The position numbers and the translations under genes are program-made. Positions 60,066 through 64,000 of a DNA stretch of 64,000 nucleotides are shown in pieces. How positions within the stretch are numbered: position 1 is the stretch's first letter; every line of letters begins with the position of its first letter. Where the stretch lies: the NCBI GenBank assembly GCA_902774365.1, contig CACYHX010000006.1, forward strand, positions 18,131 to 82,130, written 5' to 3'. This DNA comes from an uncultured Bacteroidia bacterium (GTDB lineage: Bacteria > Bacteroidota > Bacteroidia > Bacteroidales > F082). The notes under the pieces were generated by a model. The model had not been told where the DNA came from. It did no database searches and saw nothing but the letters and a program-made list of their open reading frames with translations.

Positions 60066-60968
60066 ATGGGTCACGAACATCATCATCACCATCATCATGT
60101 GGCTGCCGACAACGGGCAGATGCGTAAAATCCTTTGGGCGGCCATCATACTGAACCTCCTTTTTGTCGGCGTTGAAGCCGGCGTGGGCCTTTGGCAAAAC
60201 AGCCTCTCGCTGCTGAGCGACGCAGGGCATAACCTGAGCGACGTGTTCTCGTTGGTGCTGGTCGTCGTCGGGCTGCATCTGGTCAAGGTGCACAGCAACG
60301 AGCGCTATACCTACGGCTACAAGAAAAGCACCATCCTCATCTCGCTAGCCAACGCCATCCTGCTGCTTGTGGCGGTGGGCGTCATCGTCGCGGAGAGCGT
60401 CCACAAACTGCGCGAGCCAGCCGCCATCGACGGCGCTGCCATCTCATGGACCGCAGGCGTGGGTATCCTCATCAACGGCTTGACGACCGTGTTGCTCATG
60501 CGCGGCCAGAAAGGCGACCTCAACATCCGTGGGGCGTTCCTACACATGGCTGCCGACACGCTGGTGAGTATCGGCGTCGTGATTAGCGGCATCGTGATCT
60601 TGTTTACGGGCTGGTATATCATCGACCCCATCATCGGCATCGTCATCGCCGTCGTCATCCTTGTCAGCACCTGGGAGCTGCTGCACGACAGCATGAGGCT
60701 GGCGTTGGACGGCGTGCCCGAAGGCATCGAGGTGGACGAGGTTGCACAACTGATGCGCGACACCGACCACGTCACCGATGTCCACCATCTTCACATCTGG
60801 GCGATGAGCACCACCGAGAACGCCATGACAGCACATGTGGTCGTCGACGACGAGCACGAGGCGGCGGCGGTACGCAAGGCATTGAAGGAGGCCTTGTGTG
60901 AAAAAGGCATCACCCATGCCACCATCGAAATCGAAAGCGGTGACGGCTGCTGCGACAAGGAGTGCTGA
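60066..60968 (+). CDS. Cation diffusion facilitator (CzcD/ZitB-like) metal exporter
   Basis: 300 aa. A seven-His run directly follows the start ('GHEHHHHHHH'), a likely metal-binding tail. Six membrane helices follow. The transport-site residues appear in 'SDAGHNLSDVF' and 'HMAADTLVSIGV', as in zinc-type CDF proteins. The C-terminal 85 residues form the cytoplasmic dimer domain, 'VHHLHIWAMSTTENAMTAH', and end with a Cys pair, 'GCCDKEC'. It should export zinc or a similar metal in exchange for protons. It is divergent from the hemerythrin operon. Confidence 0.93.
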   Translation: MGHEHHHHHHHVAADNGQMRKILWAAIILNLLFVGVEAGVGLWQNSLSLLSDAGHNLSDVFSLVLVVVGLHLVKVHSNERYTYGYKKSTILISLANAILLLVAVGVIVAESVHKLREPAAIDGAAISWTAGVGILINGLTTVLLMRGQKGDLNIRGAFLHMAADTLVSIGVVISGIVILFTGWYIIDPIIGIVIAVVILVSTWELLHDSMRLALDGVPEGIEVDEVAQLMRDTDHVTDVHHLHIWAMSTTENAMTAHVVVDDEHEAAAVRKALKEALCEKGITHATIEIESGDGCCDKEC

Positions 60969-60994
60969 TGGGCCGTTTCCCAAAAACTACCATC

Positions 60995-61032
60995 ATTAGG
61001 GATTGGAACGGTTAAAAATACCCATCGATGGG
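60995..61032. promoter_or_regulatory. Half-site copy of the operator word and a 12-bp palindrome
   Basis: 60995-61005 (attagggattg) repeats the right half of the dyad at 59998-60018. Sixteen bases on, cccatcgatggg (61021-61032) is a perfect palindrome followed by gatt. Both lie after the CDF stop and before the terminator at 61117. Confidence 0.4.
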
Positions 61033-61116
61033 GATTTCACAGTTTCTGGAATGGCCGTTACTTTGCAGCAGATTTTTGTCATAATCTTTTAGAATGAGTT
61101 TTGAGTTAGTTTTACA

Positions 61117-61152
61117 GTGCGGGGCAAATGATTTGCCCCGCACATTTTTTTG
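61117..61152 (+). terminator. Rho-independent terminator
   Basis: A 13-bp perfect stem, gtgcggggcaaat with its inverse (61117-61143), is followed by seven T. It is the clearest terminator in the window, 149 bp after the CDF stop. It could end the CDF transcript or a separate short RNA. Confidence 0.85.
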
Positions 61153-61242
61153 TATAAAAGCCTGAACGCCAACGCTACTGGGCTTTATCTATTCGGCGAC
61201 TTGGTACAGCGGTTTACTTCGGCAACCCATTAAGGGAGGAAC

Positions 61243-61686
61243 TCACTCCTTCCCCATCAGCATCACCCGCTCCTCTTTCTTGAAGCCGAATCTTTCATAG
61301 AAAGCGGGCAAGACACCTTCGCGAGCAGTAATCAGATGAAAACCTACAATGCCCTGCGCCTTGAGTTCGGCGAGGCATTGCTCCAATAAACGGCTGGCAA
61401 TGCCTTGGCGTTGGTATTGGGGCGCAACGGCGAGGTCATTAATCTCGAAGGTGCGGCCATAATGGAACAGCATGGAAGTGCCTAAAATGAAGCCAGCCAC
61501 TTCTCCGTCTATAATGCACTCCAATCCATAATGCTGATGGCTTTCAAGTAGTTCTCGGACATGGATGGTGGCATCTTCCACCGACCAGTTGTCGTTCCAC
61601 GGCTCGCCCGAAAACGCCGAAGCGTAGATGGCACCATATTGGTCCAAATGCTCGATGGTGATGGGGCTGATGATGAGGTTTTGCAT
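61243..61686 (-). CDS. GNAT family N-acetyltransferase
   Basis: 147 aa, a single GNAT domain. The acetyl-CoA loop is 'VAPQYQRQGIASRLLEQ' near residues 91-107. The C-terminus 'FYERFGFKKEERVML' is typical. The substrate is not known. A full-consensus box (61703-61710) lies 17 bp upstream. The gene reads toward the terminator region, and the 90 bp before its stop's far side hold nothing clear. Confidence 0.9.
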   Translation of the reverse strand: MQNLIISPITIEHLDQYGAIYASAFSGEPWNDNWSVEDATIHVRELLESHQHYGLECIIDGEVAGFILGTSMLFHYGRTFEINDLAVAPQYQRQGIASRLLEQCLAELKAQGIVGFHLITAREGVLPAFYERFGFKKEERVMLMGKE

Positions 61687-61702
61687 ATGGGATATTTTTC
61701 GG

Positions 61703-61710
61703 CAAAGATA
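61703..61710 (-). promoter_or_regulatory. Promoter box of the GNAT gene
   Basis: The minus strand reads TATCTTTG, an exact match, 17 bp before ATG 61686. Confidence 0.55.
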
Positions 61711-61779
61711 GTGGGTTTATTCGTATTACTATTCTTTTGTCTCCGAAACAATGTTGATGTGTGAAAAACAATATGCATA

Positions 61780-61905
61780 ATGATGTTACTGATGGCCAAC
61801 ATAATCCTGTTGGCTGGCGAGGAAGTGATTTTGATTATTGTATTAACTTGTTGTTTTTCACTAATACTTACAAAGAAGGTGCATCTATTGACAAAAGGTA
61901 GGTGA
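61780..61905 (+). CDS. Possible 41-aa membrane peptide
   Basis: An open frame of 41 codons between the GNAT and sirtuin genes. It has one strongly hydrophobic stretch ('VILIIVLTCCFSLILT') followed by Lys and His residues. The pattern GEEVILIIVL ... KKVHLL looks loosely like the N-terminus of a TatA/MttA protein, so it may be a decayed fragment, a small membrane peptide or chance. No clear promoter or ribosome site supports it. Confidence 0.25.
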   Translation: MMLLMANIILLAGEEVILIIVLTCCFSLILTKKVHLLTKGR

Positions 61906-61926
61906 CTGAAATATAGAACTCTTGTG

Positions 61927-61934
61927 TATTTTTG
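61927..61934 (+). promoter_or_regulatory. Promoter -7 box of the sirtuin-macrodomain operon
   Basis: TATTTTTG lies 17 bp before ATG 61952. It supports this start over the frame's earlier ATG at 61922, which would fall before the box. Confidence 0.5.
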
Positions 61935-61951
61935 CAGTGTATTTTGATTCT

Positions 61952-62782
61952 ATGGAAACAGAAAAACTACATAAAGCCTTAGTCGAAGCCGATGCAGTCG
62001 TAGTCGGCGCAGGTGCTGGCCTATCCACCTCGGCGGGTTTCACCTATTCGGGGGAGCGTTTTGAGAAACATTTTGCCGATTTCATCGAGAAATACGGCTT
62101 CACCGACATGTACACGGCAGGGTTCCATCAGTTCCCGACAGAGGAAGAACATTGGGCCTATTGGAGCCGACATATCTACTACAACCGCTATGTGCCCGCC
62201 CCGAAACCCGTTTACGACAACCTATTGAAACTGGTGAAGGACAAGGACTATTTCGTCATCACTACCAATGTTGATCACCAATTCCAAAAGGCAGGCTTCG
62301 ACAAACAACGATTGTTCTACACCCAAGGCGACTATGGGCTGTTCCAATGTGCGAAACCTTGTCACCAAAAGACCTACGACAATGAGGAAAGCATAAGGAA
62401 AATGATTGCGGCACAAAATGATATGAAAATCCCGACCGAATTGGTTCCCCATTGTCCCGTCTGCGGTGGCCCCATGAAGGTCAACCTGCGTTCTGACGAG
62501 ACCTTTGTGGAAGACGAAGGCTGGCACAAGGCCGCACAGCGTTACGTCGATTTCGTGAACAGCCATCAACATGGCAAGATCTTGTATTGGGACCTCGGCA
62601 TCGGGAGCAACACCCCGACCATCATCAAACTGCCTTTCATGCAGATGACCTACAAAAACCCCGAGGCGACTTACGCCACCATCAACCTTGGCGAGGCGTT
62701 CACGGTGGAACAAATCAAGGACAGGTCGATTGTGATTGATGGGGATATTGGAGAAGTATTAGAGGAATTGTTGAATCGTTGA
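61952..62782 (+). CDS. Class M-like sirtuin (Sir2 family, likely ADP-ribosyltransferase)
   Basis: 276 aa. The NAD-binding 'GAGAGLSTSAG' lies at residues 19-29 and 'TTNVDHQF' at 104-111. The zinc cysteines are Cys133, Cys137, Cys168 and Cys171. The place of the catalytic His of deacetylating sirtuins is taken by Gln125 in 'TQGDYG'. This change, together with the macrodomain gene next door, is the mark of class M sirtuins (SirTM), which ADP-ribosylate a protein instead of deacetylating it. The partner is 25 bp downstream. The lipoyl-carrier and ligase genes found with some SirTM operons are not seen here. Product class is well supported; the substrate is unknown. Confidence 0.85.
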   Translation: METEKLHKALVEADAVVVGAGAGLSTSAGFTYSGERFEKHFADFIEKYGFTDMYTAGFHQFPTEEEHWAYWSRHIYYNRYVPAPKPVYDNLLKLVKDKDYFVITTNVDHQFQKAGFDKQRLFYTQGDYGLFQCAKPCHQKTYDNEESIRKMIAAQNDMKIPTELVPHCPVCGGPMKVNLRSDETFVEDEGWHKAAQRYVDFVNSHQHGKILYWDLGIGSNTPTIIKLPFMQMTYKNPEATYATINLGEAFTVEQIKDRSIVIDGDIGEVLEELLNR

Positions 62783-62807
62783 TTGTTGAACTGTTGAATT
62801 GTTGAAG

Positions 62808-63617
62808 ATGAATCGTTTAGATTATTTGATTGACTACCTTCTGAAAGAAGACCCGCAATATTCCGAAATGGAGATTCCATCGGATTTACAAGGCAAGCGT
62901 GACCTGTTCCGTGCCCTACGCAATGTGCGCTGGCCGAAACCTGTCAGCGAGGAATTTCTGCGTTTGCAGGACGAAGAATTGCAGGAACAATTGCAGGAAA
63001 AAGGCATTGTTGACCTAAACAAACCATCAACTTTCAACTCTAAACTTTCAACTACTCTAAACTCTAAACCCTCAACTCTAAACCTTACAATTTGGCAAGG
63101 GGATATTACCCGATTAAAGGTAGACGCCATAGTCAACGCCGCCAACAGCCAAATGTTGGGTTGTTTCCATCCTTTGCACAAGTGCATCGACAATGCCATC
63201 CATTCCGCAGCGGGTGTGCAATTGCGAGAGGAGTGTTATCAACTGATGCTCCAACAAGGTCACGAGGAGCCAACTGGTCAGGCCAAAATCACAAAGGCTT
63301 ACAACCTGCCGTGCAAGTATGTCATACACACGGTTGGGCCGATTATTCCAACAGGCATTCCAACCCCATTGCAAAAGGAACAGTTGGCCTCTTGCTACCG
63401 TTCCATCATGCAATTAGCCGATGAAAACCATCTTGAAAGCATCGCCTTCTGCTGCATTTCCACGGGTGAGTTCCGTTTTCCGAACCAATTGGCCGCTGAA
63501 ATCGCCGTACAAACCGTCAAAGATTACTTGACCGAACATCCCGATAGCAGCATCAAACAAGTGGTTTTCAATGTATTTAAGGATATTGATAGGGATATTT
63601 ATCAACGACTTCTATAA
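62808..63617 (+). CDS. Zinc-macrodomain ADP-ribosylhydrolase-like protein
   Basis: 269 aa. An N-terminal helical region (1-70, 'LDYLIDYLLKEDPQYSEM') is followed by a macrodomain (about 95-269), with 'WQGDITRLKVDAIVNAANS' at 96-114. Cys119, His124 and Cys126 in 'GCFHPLHKCIDN' fit the zinc site of SirTM-linked macrodomains, which remove the ADP-ribose mark. Residues about 73-92, between the two parts, are low complexity (Ser, Thr, Asn, Lys, Leu) and come from a heptamer-like repeat. The start is ATG 62808; an earlier TTG at 62799 was rejected. The TfoX-like gene follows 8 bp on. Confidence 0.9.
   Translation: MNRLDYLIDYLLKEDPQYSEMEIPSDLQGKRDLFRALRNVRWPKPVSEEFLRLQDEELQEQLQEKGIVDLNKPSTFNSKLSTTLNSKPSTLNLTIWQGDITRLKVDAIVNAANSQMLGCFHPLHKCIDNAIHSAAGVQLREECYQLMLQQGHEEPTGQAKITKAYNLPCKYVIHTVGPIIPTGIPTPLQKEQLASCYRSIMQLADENHLESIAFCCISTGEFRFPNQLAAEIAVQTVKDYLTEHPDSSIKQVVFNVFKDIDRDIYQRLL
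63031..63085. repeat. Low-complexity repeat inside the macrodomain gene
   Basis: Words such as ctctaaa and tttcaac alternate through the stretch. It stays in frame and codes about 18 residues of linker between the N-terminal helices and the macrodomain. Confidence 0.85.
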
Positions 63618-63625
63618 AACCCACC

Positions 63626-63943
63626 ATGGCAAGCAATCCTGACTTCGTTCAATACATCGCCGATCAATGCGCTGGTGCGGGCGAGATTACCGTGAAAAAG
63701 ATGTTCGGCGACTACGGCATCTATTGCGACGGCGTGATCTTCGGTCTCATCTGCGACAACCGCTTCTACCTGAAACCTACCGACGCAGGCCGCTCGCTAT
63801 TGCGCAGCGTCGAAATGCGTCCGCCTTACGACGGCGCAAAAGACTATTTCTTCATCGAAGATGTGGACGACCGCGATTATATTGCCGAACTTGTACGAGT
63901 TACTTGCAAGGAACTGCCGTTGGCGAAACCAAAAAGGAAATGA
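63626..63943 (+). CDS. TfoX N-terminal domain family protein
   Basis: 105 aa, one TfoX/Sxy N-terminal-type domain. 'VKKMFGDYGIYCDGVIFGLICD' (split near residue 30) and 'PYDGAKDYFFIEDVDDRDY' match the family. The C-terminal domain of full-length TfoX is absent, as is common in small stand-alone forms. The role is unknown; competence control known from gammaproteobacterial Sxy cannot be assumed. It begins 8 bp after the macrodomain stop, so it is probably the third gene of the sirtuin operon. Confidence 0.88.
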   Translation: MASNPDFVQYIADQCAGAGEITVKKMFGDYGIYCDGVIFGLICDNRFYLKPTDAGRSLLRSVEMRPPYDGAKDYFFIEDVDDRDYIAELVRVTCKELPLAKPKRK

Positions 63944-63963
63944 TGGTTAAAGACTAACCCTTT

Positions 63964-64000
63964 ATGCAGAACGACAGACAGAAGCAAGCAACTCAGAGCC
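63964..64000 (+). CDS. Possible start of a further gene, cut by the window edge
   Basis: An open frame begins at ATG 63964 (Met-Gln-Asn-Asp-Arg...) 20 bp after the TfoX-like stop and continues to the last base. Twelve codons are too few to identify it. If real, it may belong to the sirtuin operon. Confidence 0.3.
   Translation, partial: MQNDRQKQATQS

Noticed and set aside
61952-62782. A standard Sir2 deacetylase
   Set aside because: The catalytic His position reads Gln, and a zinc-macrodomain gene follows, which fits class M sirtuins better.

Overview
This window comes from a member of the Bacteroidota, most likely an anaerobic Bacteroidales species. Many genes follow the TAnnTTTG -7 promoter box of that phylum. 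Three secreted proteins end in type IX secretion (T9SS) sorting domains. There are TonB-linked receptors with DUF4249 and DUF4270 lipoproteins, an IPExxxVDY-family protein beside rnc, and a GH3-family protein. No rRNA, tRNA or CRISPR array was seen. Most genes are ordinary chromosomal ones; the accessory interest lies at the two ends and in the repeats.

Left end (1-7280): a minus-strand Wadjet-type SMC defence operon reads jetA, jetB, an inserted Schlafen/AlbA-type ATP-binding gene, then jetC, which runs off the edge at position 1. A sigma-70-family gene lies upstream. By eye the block is AT-richer than its surroundings, which suggests transfer. Next (7360-20316) come an acyl-CoA synthetase, a T9SS cargo protein, a flavodoxin/ferredoxin protein, a MATE exporter, DUF2461 and DUF2130 proteins, pheS, a cyclophilin, a DUF4270 lipoprotein, a GT5 glycogen synthase-like protein and meaB.

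Middle (20317-45635): two hairpin-repeat arrays precede an archaeal-type ATPase. Then come a Crp/Fnr regulator, glnA, a GT39-type glycosyltransferase, the acpP-fabF-rnc-IPExxxVDY operon, polA, dnaG, and a minus-strand surface operon (outer-membrane protein, S41 protease, TonB receptor, DUF4249, DUF4476), followed by metG and mnmA. A REPtron-like unit, a small IS200-type HUH transposase gene flanked by oriented REP hairpins, lies at 45644-46373.

Right part (46389-64000): a pseudouridine synthase, a LysE exporter, a GH3 protein, a T9SS beta-helix protein, an M16 protease, an outer-membrane beta-barrel protein, an M6 protease with a T9SS tail, a hemerythrin plus LuxR-regulator pair divergent from a cation diffusion exporter, and a GNAT acetyltransferase. 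Last is a likely class M sirtuin, zinc-macrodomain and TfoX-like cluster, expected to write and erase ADP-ribose marks.

A theme across the window is short palindromic or low-complexity repeats lying in frame inside protein genes (EFR1 protein, GT39, polA, DUF4249, macrodomain). They sit at places that look like linkers, loops or termini. Two copies of one cloverleaf-like element differ by compensatory base pairs, so the folded form itself seems to be kept.
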